64,000 nt of DNA from Amycolatopsis dendrobii (GTDB lineage Bacteria; Actinomycetota; Actinomycetes; Mycobacteriales; Pseudonocardiaceae). Numbering within the stretch: the stretch's first letter is position 1; each line of letters opens with the position of its first letter. The translations under genes and the position numbers were made by a program. Shown here in pieces: positions 27,270 to 35,437 of the stretch. The notes beneath the pieces were generated by a model. That model did not search any database, was not told the DNA's origin, and worked only from the letters and a program-made list of their open reading frames with translations. The DNA is taken from contig NZ_JACGZW010000020.1 in the NCBI RefSeq assembly GCF_014145675.1, forward strand, positions 1 to 64,000, in the 5' to 3' direction.

Positions 27270-27896
27270 TCAGCTCTCGAACACCAGGACGACCGCCTGC
27301 GGCGCGCGGCCCTGGTTCCCGGGGCGCACCTCAGTCGTCAACCCGCGGACCGCGGCGGCGACCCGCAGCGAATGGGCCGCCGCGCCCACCAGAACCCGGT
27401 CGACGCAGCTGTCGCCGTCGGCTGTCACCGCGAGGCCGGGGCTGCCCGCGTGCGGCGTCACCTGGGTGCGCGGCCACGGGTTCTCCCCCGCCAGCCCGGC
27501 GAGCACCGCCGGGTCCTCGACCGGCACCGCCCGGCCGCGCGGCGGCCCGGCGACCGCGCGCAGGGCGAGATACCGCTCCCAGTCGCTCGTGGTCGCCGGA
27601 TCGTCCGCGCCCGGGGTCACCGCCGCCACGACGTCCGGGCGGCCCGGATCGCACGGAAACGACAGCACCGGACGGATTCCCAGCCCCCGCAGCACGATCC
27701 AGGCCGCGGACAGCGCGGTGCCGCATCCGGCGAGCACGTGGCGTCCGCCGGGATCGTGCCGGAGCCTGCCGACGCGAGCGATCGCCAGCTCGCCGGTCCG
27801 GGTCTCGACCACGAACCGGCGCACGTCCAGCCGCGCCAGCGCGTCGACGAGCACCGCCCGCGTGCAGCGGTCCCAGGCGAACGCGACGTCGGTCAT
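27270..27896 (-). CDS. Shortened Acg/nitroreductase-like protein
   Basis: The 208-residue protein aligns by eye with the intact Acg-type protein at 11347-12360. HDPGGRHVLAGCGTALSAAW corresponds to HDPLRRDLAMSCGTALANLE, and PGRPDVVAAV to PEQTDVVARV. It lacks the N-terminal NTQPWR flavin motif, and its central part is missing relative to the 337-residue homologue. It could be a degraded paralogue or a small flavin- or partner-binding protein. The ATG at 27896 overlaps the upstream stop (ATGA). Codon usage is normal and the frame is intact, so it may still be expressed. Confidence 0.75.
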   Translation of the reverse strand: MTDVAFAWDRCTRAVLVDALARLDVRRFVVETRTGELAIARVGRLRHDPGGRHVLAGCGTALSAAWIVLRGLGIRPVLSFPCDPGRPDVVAAVTPGADDPATTSDWERYLALRAVAGPPRGRAVPVEDPAVLAGLAGENPWPRTQVTPHAGSPGLAVTADGDSCVDRVLVGAAAHSLRVAAAVRGLTTEVRPGNQGRAPQAVVLVFES

Positions 27897-28285
27897 CTGC
27901 CCGCTCCCGCAGGCGCCAGGGACGCCGCCCGGCACGTGGCCAGCAAACTCGCGGCGTCGGTGACGGTGACCCGGTCCTCTAGCCCCGCGGGCACGGTCAC
28001 CGGCAGGCCCGGTTCCGGCGGGACCAACGCGACCGGGACGAGCGCCCGCAGCGCGCACACGACGCCGTACTCCCGCGCGGTGATCTCGTCCCCGGAGCCG
28101 CGGACGTCCACGGCGAGCACCGGCGGGTCGGCGCGGTCGTCGAGCGGGCACGAGGTCCCCGGCCCGAGGGCGAGGCAGATCCCTTCCCGCGAATGGCACC
28201 GGCTGACCCGGCACCCGTTGTCCCGCAACGGCCCGCTGAGCGCGTCGCAGTCACCGAACTTCGCTTCGGTCAGCAGTACGTGCAC
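27893..28285 (-). CDS. Hypothetical protein, 130 residues
   Basis: No family is recognised with confidence. The sequence has alternating hydrophobic strands (VLLTEAKFGDCDAL, PPVLAVDVRG, VPVALVPP) and three Cys near residues 13, 25 and 30-38, suggesting a small alpha/beta fold; a degenerate Usp or receiver-like fold is possible. The GTG at 28285 is preferred because GAGGTG stands 4 bases before it; a GTG at 28297 is the alternative. Either start overlaps the end of acetate kinase, and the stop overlaps the next start (ATGA). Confidence 0.7.
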   Translation of the reverse strand: MHVLLTEAKFGDCDALSGPLRDNGCRVSRCHSREGICLALGPGTSCPLDDRADPPVLAVDVRGSGDEITAREYGVVCALRALVPVALVPPEPGLPVTVPAGLEDRVTVTDAASLLATCRAASLAPAGAGR

Positions 28286-29375
28286 GGTGCACCTCACTTC
28301 CCAGATCCGCGAGCACGGCTTCCGCGCCGCGGGCGAGTTCCAGGTCTTCCCGGGCGCGGACGACCAGCACCGGCACCGCCGAGCCCGCCGAGCTGATCAC
28401 CCGGTCCGCATCGGACTGCGCGAGTTCTCCGACCCGCACCCCCAGCACCCCGAGACCGTGCGCGACCTCGGCGACCGTCTCCGGCTGGTAGTGCGCGACC
28501 CCGCCGGTGAACACCAAAGCGTCCAGCCGGCCGAGGCTGACCGCGGCCGCGCCGATCTCCCGGCGGAGACGGTGGACGTAGACCTCGACCGCCAGCGCGG
28601 CATCGGCGTTCCCGGCCGCGGCGGCCGCCCGCACCTCGCCGAGATCGCCGCTCGTCCCGCTCATCCCGGCGAGCCCGGACCGCAGGCACAGCGCGTCGGC
28701 CAGCTCGTCGGGTCCCATCGGCGCGGTTTTCATCACGTGCAGCAGCAATCCCGGGTCGATCGAGCCCGACCGGGTGGCCATCGCGGGTCCTTCCAGCGGG
28801 GTGAATCCCATCGACGTGTCCACGCTCCGCCCGCCGCGCACCGCGGTCACCGACACTCCGGCTCCGACGTGCGCACAGACCAGTTGCAGCTCATCGACCG
28901 GCCGCCGCAGCAACTCCGCCGTCCGGCGCACCGCGTACTGCACCGACAAACCGTGGAAACCGTAGCGGCGCAACCGGTTCTGCCGCGTCCATTGGCGCGG
29001 CAGCGGATAGTGCGCGGCCGCGTCGGGCAGGTTCGCGTGGAACGCGGTGTCGAAGCAGGCCACCACCGGCACACCCGGCAGCAGGTCCCGGACCTGCCGG
29101 GCGACGTCCAGCGACAGCGGCTGGTGAATCGGAGCCAGCGGGACGAGCCGGTCGAGATTCGCCACCACCCGGTCGGTCACCAGCACCGGGCTCTTCTGCG
29201 TCCCGCCGTGGACGAACCGGACCGCCACCGCGTCCGGCAGCGGCCAGCGCTCCACGGCATCGACGACCGCACGCGACATTTCGCTCTGCCAAGCCGCCCA
29301 GCCCACCGCGACGCCGTCGTGCACGACCGCCGCCTTCAGGCTGGACGAACCGGGGTTCAGGGTCAGGATTCGCAC
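28251..29375 (-). CDS. ackA: Acetate kinase
   Basis: The 374-residue protein starts RILTLNPGSSSLKAAVV, the acetate kinase signature (about 2-18). FDTAFHANLP (about 128-137) and the catalytic-site region GFHGLSVQY (about 158) follow, then GVSVTAVRGGRSVDTSMGFT (about 192-211). It makes ATP and acetate from acetyl phosphate and ADP. No phosphotransacetylase gene is visible; phosphoketolase (1-2311) is the evident acetyl phosphate source. CGAGGAGAACCCA precedes the GTG at 29375. The C-terminus overlaps the next gene by 35 bases. Confidence 0.95.
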   Translation of the reverse strand: MRILTLNPGSSSLKAAVVHDGVAVGWAAWQSEMSRAVVDAVERWPLPDAVAVRFVHGGTQKSPVLVTDRVVANLDRLVPLAPIHQPLSLDVARQVRDLLPGVPVVACFDTAFHANLPDAAAHYPLPRQWTRQNRLRRYGFHGLSVQYAVRRTAELLRRPVDELQLVCAHVGAGVSVTAVRGGRSVDTSMGFTPLEGPAMATRSGSIDPGLLLHVMKTAPMGPDELADALCLRSGLAGMSGTSGDLGEVRAAAAAGNADAALAVEVYVHRLRREIGAAAVSLGRLDALVFTGGVAHYQPETVAEVAHGLGVLGVRVGELAQSDADRVISSAGSAVPVLVVRAREDLELARGAEAVLADLGSEVHRARTADRSEVR

Positions 29376-29396
29376 TGGGTTCTCCTCGTGGTCGCC

Positions 29397-32042
29397 TCAG
29401 CCGGACAGCTTGCGCAGGTACGGGTCGGCGGGCTTCCGGCGCTCCAGCCGGACCCGGACGTCGAGCGCGGCGCAGCCGTCCGCCCGCGCCGCGACCGGAT
29501 TCAGGTCCAGCTCCGCCAGCTCCGGCACGAGCGTCGCCAGCCGGCCGGTCTTCAGCAGCAGTTCGCGCACCGCGGCCCGGTCGATCCCGGACGCCCACAG
29601 CGCCTCGGCCGAGCGAAGGCCGTCGAGCAGCAGGTCCGCGTCCGGCCCGGTGAGCGGGGCGAGCCGCGCGGCCCGGTCGGCCACCAGGTCGGTGTCGACC
29701 CCGCCCAGCCCGAACACGACCAGCGGCCCGAACACCGGGTCCGACCGCACGCCGACGAGCAGTTCACGGCCTCGGTCGGCCATCGGCTGGATCACCACGC
29801 CGCGCAGTCCCGGACCGAATCGCGTCAGCAGCAGCCGGTACGCGTCCCGCGCGCCGAGCGGTCCGTCGACGCCGAGCAACACGCCGCCGCCCGCGGACTT
29901 GTGCAGCAGCCCCTCGGCGTCCGCCTTCACCGCGAGCGGGCCGTCGAATTCCTCCGCCGCGCCAACGGCTTCGGTCTCGTCGCGGGCGTAGCGGGTCGGC
30001 ACCAACGGGATTCCCGCGAGCCGGAGCAGTTCCGCCGCGGCGGCCGGCGCCATCCAGCCCTCGCGCTCCGCCGCTCGTGCTGTCGCGAACTCCCGCACCG
30101 CAGCGGCGTCGATCTCCGGCAGCGGCGAGGCATCCGTCTTGGGCCGGGCGAGCCACTCGGCGTACTCGGCCTGCCGGGCGAGCACAAGCGCGGCGGTCGC
30201 CGGGTCGTCGTAGCAAGCGGTGACCGCGGGTCCGTCCGCGCACAGCGGCGACACCCGTTCCCGTTGTCCCGGCCGGACCGCGAGCACGGTCTTGTCCGCG
30301 CCCGGCAGCACGTCGGCTAGCGCGGCCGCGGGGTTCCCGACCGCGGTCGGCACCGTCGCCGCGATGACCGCGTCGACGCCGGGGTCGGCGAGCACGATCT
30401 GCAGCGCCTGCCCGAATTTCTCCGCCGGAACCGCGGCCGTCGTGTCGACCGGGTTGTGCACCGCGGCCTCGGCGGGCAGCAGCTCGCGCAGGCCTTCCGC
30501 CGTCTCCGCGGACAAGCTCGCCATCGTGAGGCCTTCTCGCTCGCACGCGTCGGCCGCGAGGACCCCGGCCCCGCCCGCGTTGCTCAGCACGGCGATACGC
30601 CTGCCGCGCGGAAGCGGTTGCCAGGAAACACCTGCGAGCACATCCACCAGTTCGGCGACCGTGTCGACGGCGATGATGCCCGCCTGCGCGTAAAGCGCGT
30701 CGCGGGTCACCGCAGGCGTCGCCGCGGCGGCCGTGTGCGAAGCAGCGGCGCGCTGGGCGGTCCCGCCGCTTCCGGCCCGCACCGCGAGCACCGGCCTGGT
30801 CCGCGCCAGCCGCGCCGCCAGCCGGGAGAATTTGCGGGGATTGCCGAAGGATTCGAGGTACAGCACCACGAGCTCGGTGCGCCGGTCGCTCGCCCACCAC
30901 AGCAGCAGGTCGTTGCCGCTGACGTCGTATTTGTCGCCGGTGGAGACCAGCGAGGAAAGCCCGAGGCCGAGGCCGGTCAGCGCCTCGACGAGCGCGATCC
31001 CGACGCCGCCGGACTGGGTCGCGACGCCGATGTTCCCGGCCCGCGGACGGCGGGCGAGGAAGGTCGCGTCGACCGGGCAGGACGGATCCGTCGAGAGCAC
31101 GCCGAGGCAGTTCGGTCCGACCAGCCGCATGCCGTGCCTGCGCACCGCTTCCCGGACGCGCGCGCCCGCTGCGGTCCCGGTCAGCCCGGACGAAACGACG
31201 ACCGCCGCGGCCACGCCGCGTTTGCCGCATTCCTCCACCGCGTCCGCGGCGGCCTCCGCCGGAAGGCAGATCACCGCCAGTTCGGGAGTCCCGGCCAGGT
31301 CCGCGACCGACGGTACGCAGCGCACGCCGAGGATCTCTTCCGCCACCGGGTGCACGACCTCCACCGAACCCGGAAAGCCGCTGGCCGCCAGGTTCGCGAG
31401 GACCGCGTGCCCCACCGACCCGGCCCGCCTGCCCGCGCCGATCACCACGACCGACGCCGGACGCAGCAGGTGCGCCAGGCTCGCCGCTTCGGCGACCTCG
31501 TCGCGGCGGGCGAACGCGTCCGGATAACCGTCCTCGCCGTCGAGCCAGATCGTCACCGACCATTCCGGGCCCTCGTGGTCGATCTCGTACCGCAGGCCGA
31601 GTTCGGCGAACACCCGGATCACCTTCGCGTTCTCGGCCAGCACCTCCGCGACGAACCGGCTGATCCCGTTCGCCCGCGCCGCCGCGGCGAGGTGTTCGAT
31701 CAGCAGCGTCGCGATTCCGTGCGTGCGCTGATTCCCGTCGACGACGAGCGCGATCTCGGCATCGGCGGTGTCCCCGATCCGTTCGCAGTGCGCGACTCCG
31801 GCCAGCGTCCCGTCGAGAAAGCAGCCGACGGCCAGGTGGCATTCGCCAGGCGCCGAGGTGATCTCCGCCGCCAGCTTGTCCACAGTGGACGGAAGCGGCC
31901 CGAAGAAGCGGAAATAGCGATCCCGCTCCCCGAGGCCGGTGTGCAGCCGCAGCACGGCCTCGGTGTCGGCCGGTCCGAGCGGACGCACGAGGCCGACCTG
32001 TCCGTCGGCCAGCAGCACCCGGGCGGGCTGGTCCGCGCTCAT
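29397..32042 (-). CDS. GNAT acetyltransferase fused to ADP-forming acyl-CoA synthetase
   Basis: The 881-residue protein has an N-terminal GNAT domain (about 10-165, with RTHGIATLLIEHL as acetyl-CoA site). A CoA-binding domain (about 180-280), two succinyl-CoA-ligase-like domains (about 290-600) and an ATP-grasp domain (about 650-870) follow. SHTAAAA keeps the His that is phosphorylated in ADP-forming acetyl-CoA synthetases, so acetyl-CoA to acetate plus ATP is plausible. Alternatively it is a protein acetyltransferase of the Pat type, in which E. coli has the GNAT domain at the other end. AAAGGAG precedes the ATG at 32042. It lies directly upstream of ackA. Confidence 0.92.
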   Translation of the reverse strand: MSADQPARVLLADGQVGLVRPLGPADTEAVLRLHTGLGERDRYFRFFGPLPSTVDKLAAEITSAPGECHLAVGCFLDGTLAGVAHCERIGDTADAEIALVVDGNQRTHGIATLLIEHLAAAARANGISRFVAEVLAENAKVIRVFAELGLRYEIDHEGPEWSVTIWLDGEDGYPDAFARRDEVAEAASLAHLLRPASVVVIGAGRRAGSVGHAVLANLAASGFPGSVEVVHPVAEEILGVRCVPSVADLAGTPELAVICLPAEAAADAVEECGKRGVAAAVVVSSGLTGTAAGARVREAVRRHGMRLVGPNCLGVLSTDPSCPVDATFLARRPRAGNIGVATQSGGVGIALVEALTGLGLGLSSLVSTGDKYDVSGNDLLLWWASDRRTELVVLYLESFGNPRKFSRLAARLARTRPVLAVRAGSGGTAQRAAASHTAAAATPAVTRDALYAQAGIIAVDTVAELVDVLAGVSWQPLPRGRRIAVLSNAGGAGVLAADACEREGLTMASLSAETAEGLRELLPAEAAVHNPVDTTAAVPAEKFGQALQIVLADPGVDAVIAATVPTAVGNPAAALADVLPGADKTVLAVRPGQRERVSPLCADGPAVTACYDDPATAALVLARQAEYAEWLARPKTDASPLPEIDAAAVREFATARAAEREGWMAPAAAAELLRLAGIPLVPTRYARDETEAVGAAEEFDGPLAVKADAEGLLHKSAGGGVLLGVDGPLGARDAYRLLLTRFGPGLRGVVIQPMADRGRELLVGVRSDPVFGPLVVFGLGGVDTDLVADRAARLAPLTGPDADLLLDGLRSAEALWASGIDRAAVRELLLKTGRLATLVPELAELDLNPVAARADGCAALDVRVRLERRKPADPYLRKLSG

Positions 32043-32104
32043 CGGAGCTCCTTTCCGCACGAGGCGGCGGGCACGGCCGCGACCGCGCCCGCCGCCACCG
32101 GGCG

Positions 32105-32512
32105 TCATGCCTTGTCGACGTGGATGGTGACCTGCTTCTCGTGCGGCTGCTGCGCCAGCGGCATCGAGATCTCGAGGATGCCGTCGGTGTACTTCGCGGC
32201 GATCTTGGCGGCCTCGGCCCCTGCGGGCAGGCCCACCGTGCGGCTGAACTTGCCGTAGTAGAACTCGCTGCGGCCGCCGTCGTTCTTCTTCGCTTCGCGC
32301 TCCGCCTCGATGGTCAGCAGGCCGTCGTGCGTCGTCACGGTGATGTGCTTGTCCGGGTCGAACCCCGGCAGCTCGGCCCGCACCGTGTACTTGCCGTCCT
32401 CAGTGGACTCCTCGATCCGCACCGGGTTGTGCTCCGTGAACGGCCAAGGGTGGTCGAGCCAGGCGGCGATGCTCGGCAGCGCCATCCGGGATCCAGGCAA
32501 CAGTGACGTCAT
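32105..32512 (-). CDS. hsp20: Hsp20/alpha-crystallin small heat-shock protein
   Basis: The 135-residue chaperone has an alpha-crystallin domain (about 35-130). YTVRAELPGFDPDKHITVTT opens it, and AAKYTDGILEISMPL is the conserved final strand region. It holds unfolded proteins without ATP. HspX/Acr of M. tuberculosis, in this family, is the best-known DosR-induced protein. GAGAGGAGTGCGCA precedes the ATG at 32512. A DosR-like box lies 88-104 bases upstream, inside the flavodoxin gene. Confidence 0.95.
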   Translation of the reverse strand: MTSLLPGSRMALPSIAAWLDHPWPFTEHNPVRIEESTEDGKYTVRAELPGFDPDKHITVTTHDGLLTIEAEREAKKNDGGRSEFYYGKFSRTVGLPAGAEAAKIAAKYTDGILEISMPLAQQPHEKQVTIHVDKA

Positions 32513-32547
32513 TGCGCACTCCTCTCTTCGCGAACGGTGTCGCACCT

Positions 32548-33126
32548 TCATGCAACTCCGGGCGCCCGGCGCGGCGACGCGGCCGGATTGCCTGAAGGCG
32601 ATGGACGAAGGTCACCGGCCAGTGCACTCAGCTCGCGCGCGACGGCGCGGCCCCAGGCGCGGATCACCGGCCAGTCGCGGTTGTCGCCGTCGCGCACCCG
32701 CAAGGCCGCGGCCATCGCGCGTTCCGGGAACCGCAGCAGGGACCGGTCGAGCCTGCCGCCGAACAGCCGGTGTTCCCTGGCGCCGCTGCGGGCCAGCACC
32801 TCGGTGACGTCCACCGGGTCCTCCCCGGGTTTGGTCCGCTCTCCGACCGGCCCGCTGGAGAACAACCACACGGGGATGCGCGCCAGCTCGTCCTGATGCT
32901 CGCGCACCAAGGTCCGGGCGGGCTCCAGCCAGTGTCCGAGGTAGACCGCGCTGCCGAGCACCGCCGCGTCGCAGCCGTCGAACGACGTGACGCTGCCCGC
33001 GTCCGCCACGACGACCTCGGCGGTCGTGCCCGCGCCGGCGAGCTCGCCGCGCAGCGACGCCGCGATCTGCTCCGCGATCTCGCGAGTCGCCCCGTGCCGG
33101 GTCGCCACCGCGACAACGATTCTCAT
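32548..33126 (-). CDS. Flavodoxin-domain protein (HemG-like)
   Basis: The 192-residue protein has a flavodoxin fold. The FMN phosphate loop is ATRHGATREIA (about 8-18), and the ring-binding segments are LGSAVYLGHW (about 57-66) and FSSGPVGE (about 90-97). The arrangement resembles menaquinone-dependent protoporphyrinogen oxidase HemG and the flavodoxins that carry electrons at low potential. A 25-residue Pro/Arg-rich tail is poorly conserved in appearance. The ATG at 33126 has GGACGGAG upstream. It lies between the USP and Hsp20 genes. Confidence 0.88.
   Translation of the reverse strand: MRIVVAVATRHGATREIAEQIAASLRGELAGAGTTAEVVVADAGSVTSFDGCDAAVLGSAVYLGHWLEPARTLVREHQDELARIPVWLFSSGPVGERTKPGEDPVDVTEVLARSGAREHRLFGGRLDRSLLRFPERAMAAALRVRDGDNRDWPVIRAWGRAVARELSALAGDLRPSPSGNPAASPRRAPGVA
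32600..32616 (-). promoter_or_regulatory. Putative internal DosR-like box upstream of hsp20
   Basis: Minus-strand GGTGACCTTCGTCCATC resembles the motif at roughly the same distance from the ATG (88 bases) as the other boxes. It lies within the flavodoxin coding sequence, so codon constraint could also explain it. Confidence 0.4.
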
Positions 33127-33149
33127 GAGACTCCGTCCTTCCGTCGTGT

Positions 33150-33950
33150 TCAGCGGGCGACCACGACCGGGCAGGACGCGTGCGCCAGCAGCCCATTGCC
33201 GGTGGAGCCGAGCAGGCCGCCCGCGACCGGTCCGCGACCGCGGCTGCCCACGACGACCAGCCGTGCGCCGGGGGAAATGCCCGCGAGCGCCCGGCCCGCC
33301 GAACGCGCCCGCAGCGCGCGGACCCGCACCGGAACCGCCGGGTATTTCCGGGACCACGCTTCGACCTGCTCCCCGACGCCGCTTTCCCGGTCGTCGTCGT
33401 GCCGCACGTGCACTGCCTCCACCACAGCTCGGTGCACATCAGCGGTTTCGAAAGCGAAAGCCAGCGCGCGCTCGCTGCCGCCGGAATCGTCGACCCCGAC
33501 CACCACCGGCCCTTCCGGATCCGCGTACCCGCGCACGACCGCCACCGGGCACCGGGCGGACGCCGCCACGCTGAGCGCCACTGAACCGGTGACCCCTCCC
33601 CGCACGCCGGCCGCTCTGGGCGAGCCCAGAACCAGCAGCCCGGCCTCGGCCGACTGCGCGGCCAGCAGACCCGCGGCGGCCCCGAGCCGGAGACACATCC
33701 GCACGCGGACTTCGGGCACCGCGCGGCGCGCCTCGTCGGCCGCCTGGCGCAGGAGGCGATACCCGGGTTCGAGCAGCAAATCCGTGCCTGCGGGCGGTTT
33801 CCCGTGCGGCATCAGGTCCGGGTCGGCGAACAGTTCGGCGCGGAAGACCACCAGTCCGCTGCCGCGCGGACGGGCCTGCGCCGCCGCCCATCGCACGGCG
33901 GCCAGCGACTCCGCCGATCCGTCGACCCCGGCGACCACCGGCGGAATCAT
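33150..33950 (-). CDS. Tandem universal stress protein
   Basis: The 266-residue protein has two Usp domains (about 4-140 and 145-262). The second loop, GSRGRGPVAGGLLGSTGN, is intact and identical in pattern to the USP at 7229-8065. The first, GSPRAAGVRGGVTGSV, is altered. The ATG at 33950 overlaps the stop of the 59-residue gene upstream (ATGA). It is the second gene of the long minus-strand operon. Confidence 0.93.
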   Translation of the reverse strand: MIPPVVAGVDGSAESLAAVRWAAAQARPRGSGLVVFRAELFADPDLMPHGKPPAGTDLLLEPGYRLLRQAADEARRAVPEVRVRMCLRLGAAAGLLAAQSAEAGLLVLGSPRAAGVRGGVTGSVALSVAASARCPVAVVRGYADPEGPVVVGVDDSGGSERALAFAFETADVHRAVVEAVHVRHDDDRESGVGEQVEAWSRKYPAVPVRVRALRARSAGRALAGISPGARLVVVGSRGRGPVAGGLLGSTGNGLLAHASCPVVVAR

Positions 33951-34126
33951 CGGGGCGGCTCTGGCGCCGATTCCGGGACGACGTCGCGTTCGTTCTCGCT
34001 GGCCGCCCGTTGTTCCTCGGCGAGCAGGTACCGCCGCATCGCCGGGCCGTGTTTGCCGTGCTGCCCGCGCTCCGCGACGCTGCGCCGGGCCTCCTCCTCG
34101 ATCAGCGCTTTCTCCTTCTCGTCCAT
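33947..34126 (-). CDS. Small charged protein, 59 residues
   Basis: This short gene encodes a highly charged, probably helical protein that begins MDEKEKALIEEEARRSVAER. It has no Cys, signal or membrane segment. GGAGGAGGCACGCG precedes the ATG at 34126, and the stop overlaps the USP start (ATGA), so translation is likely coupled. It heads the long operon. I do not recognise its family. Confidence 0.75.
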   Translation of the reverse strand: MDEKEKALIEEEARRSVAERGQHGKHGPAMRRYLLAEEQRAASENERDVVPESAPEPPR

Positions 34127-34210
34127 CGCGTGCCTCCTCCGAGCCGGGTCTCTGAGCCGACGCTATGGCCGCGCCGGCCCCGGTCGCTGCGGGCGGACGT
34201 CCGCGCCGGC

Positions 34211-34227
34211 GGAGTCTTTGGTCCCGG
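34211..34227. promoter_or_regulatory. Putative DosR-like box shared by divergent operons
   Basis: GGAGTCTTTGGTCCCGG lies 55 bases before the M50 protease ATG and 85 bases before the ATG at 34126 of the minus-strand operon. It is the only clear box in this 156-base divergent gap. A second palindrome, GCGGACGTCCGC, lies at 34193-34204. Confidence 0.6.
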
Positions 34228-34282
34228 GGCGAGAGGCGCTGCGGCCCTGCCGCCCGTGCCTGCTCGGCGGGAGATTCGGGCT

Positions 34283-35437
34283 ATGACATCCGCGACTTTC
34301 CCGCTGGGCCGCATCGCCGGAATCCGCGTCGGCGCGCACTGGTCCGTGCTGATCGTGATGGGTCTGCTGGCCGATCTCCTCGCGACAACTGTCCTTCCGC
34401 TCGGCGCCCGCGGTTCGCCGGTCGCGGTCAACTGGACGGTCGCCGCGGCGAGCGCGCTGGTGTTCCTGGCATCGCTGCTCGCGCACGAGCTGTGCCACGC
34501 CCTCGTCGCGCGGCATTACGGACTCCGGGCGGAACGCATCACCCTGTGGTTGCTCGGCGGCGCCGCGGAGCTGCCCGAGGAACCGCCGACCCCGCGCTCC
34601 GCACTGCTCATCGCGGCGGCAGGCCCGGCCGCGAGCTTGGTCGTCGGCGGCGGCTTCCTCGGGGCGGGCGCGCTCGCCTCGCCGGTGCTGCCCGCGGTGG
34701 TCACCGTGGCGCTCACCTGGCTCGGCTGGGCCAACGGCGTGCTCGCGGTCTTCAACCTGCTGCCGGGAACACCGCTGGACGGCGGGCGCATCCTGGAGGC
34801 CGTAGCGTGGCGGCTGACCGGGAACCGGACCCGTGCCCGGCGCATCGCCGCTGCGGGCGGCCAAGTGCTCGCGAGCGCGCTCGCTGCCTTCGGCGCCTGG
34901 CAAATCCTGGCGCTGGGCACGCTTTCCGGCCTGTGGATGATCGCCATCAGCTGGTTCCTCGCCGTCGCCGCGCGCGCGGAGCTCTCCGCCGCCCCGCTGC
35001 GCCAGCTCCTTTCCCGGCTCCGGCTCCGCGACGTCATGAGCACCGACCCGGTCACCGCGCCCGGCTGGTACACCGTGCAGGGCTTCCTCGACCAGGCCGC
35101 GCACACGCGCTTCCGGACCTTCCCGGTGGTGACCTTCACCGGAACCCCGGTCGGCGCCGTCAGTCTTTCCGCACTGTCCCGGGTGCCGGAAACCGAGCGG
35201 ACCGCGACGCGGCTGGAGGACATCTGCGTCAAACCGCCCGCCTGCCTGATCGCCGGGCCGGACACGCCCCTGTCCGAGGTGCTCAGCAGCGTGCGGCTGC
35301 GTCCTGGGCAGGACCTGGTGCTCGTCGTCGGACACGGCGCACTCGTCGGAGTCGCCGCACCGGGCGACCTCGCCCAAGCCCTCGAACTCGCCGGGCTCGG
35401 CATCCGGCCCGCTCACGACGCCGGCAGCGTGAAATAA
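34283..35437 (+). CDS. Site-2-type M50 metalloprotease with CBS domains (Rv2625c-like)
   Basis: The 384-residue membrane protease has six or so helices. HELCH (about 74-78) is the HExxH zinc site, and NLLPGTPLDGG (about 160-170) carries the third zinc ligand Asp. A cytoplasmic region with two CBS motifs (about 245-375, starting LRDVMSTDPVTAPG) follows. The layout matches Rv2625c, a DosR-regulon member. It probably cleaves membrane-embedded substrates in response to nucleotides. The start is the ATG at 34283, just after a DosR-like box. The 3' end overlaps the convergent ATPase by 25 bases. Confidence 0.93.
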   Translation: MTSATFPLGRIAGIRVGAHWSVLIVMGLLADLLATTVLPLGARGSPVAVNWTVAAASALVFLASLLAHELCHALVARHYGLRAERITLWLLGGAAELPEEPPTPRSALLIAAAGPAASLVVGGGFLGAGALASPVLPAVVTVALTWLGWANGVLAVFNLLPGTPLDGGRILEAVAWRLTGNRTRARRIAAAGGQVLASALAAFGAWQILALGTLSGLWMIAISWFLAVAARAELSAAPLRQLLSRLRLRDVMSTDPVTAPGWYTVQGFLDQAAHTRFRTFPVVTFTGTPVGAVSLSALSRVPETERTATRLEDICVKPPACLIAGPDTPLSEVLSSVRLRPGQDLVLVVGHGALVGVAAPGDLAQALELAGLGIRPAHDAGSVK

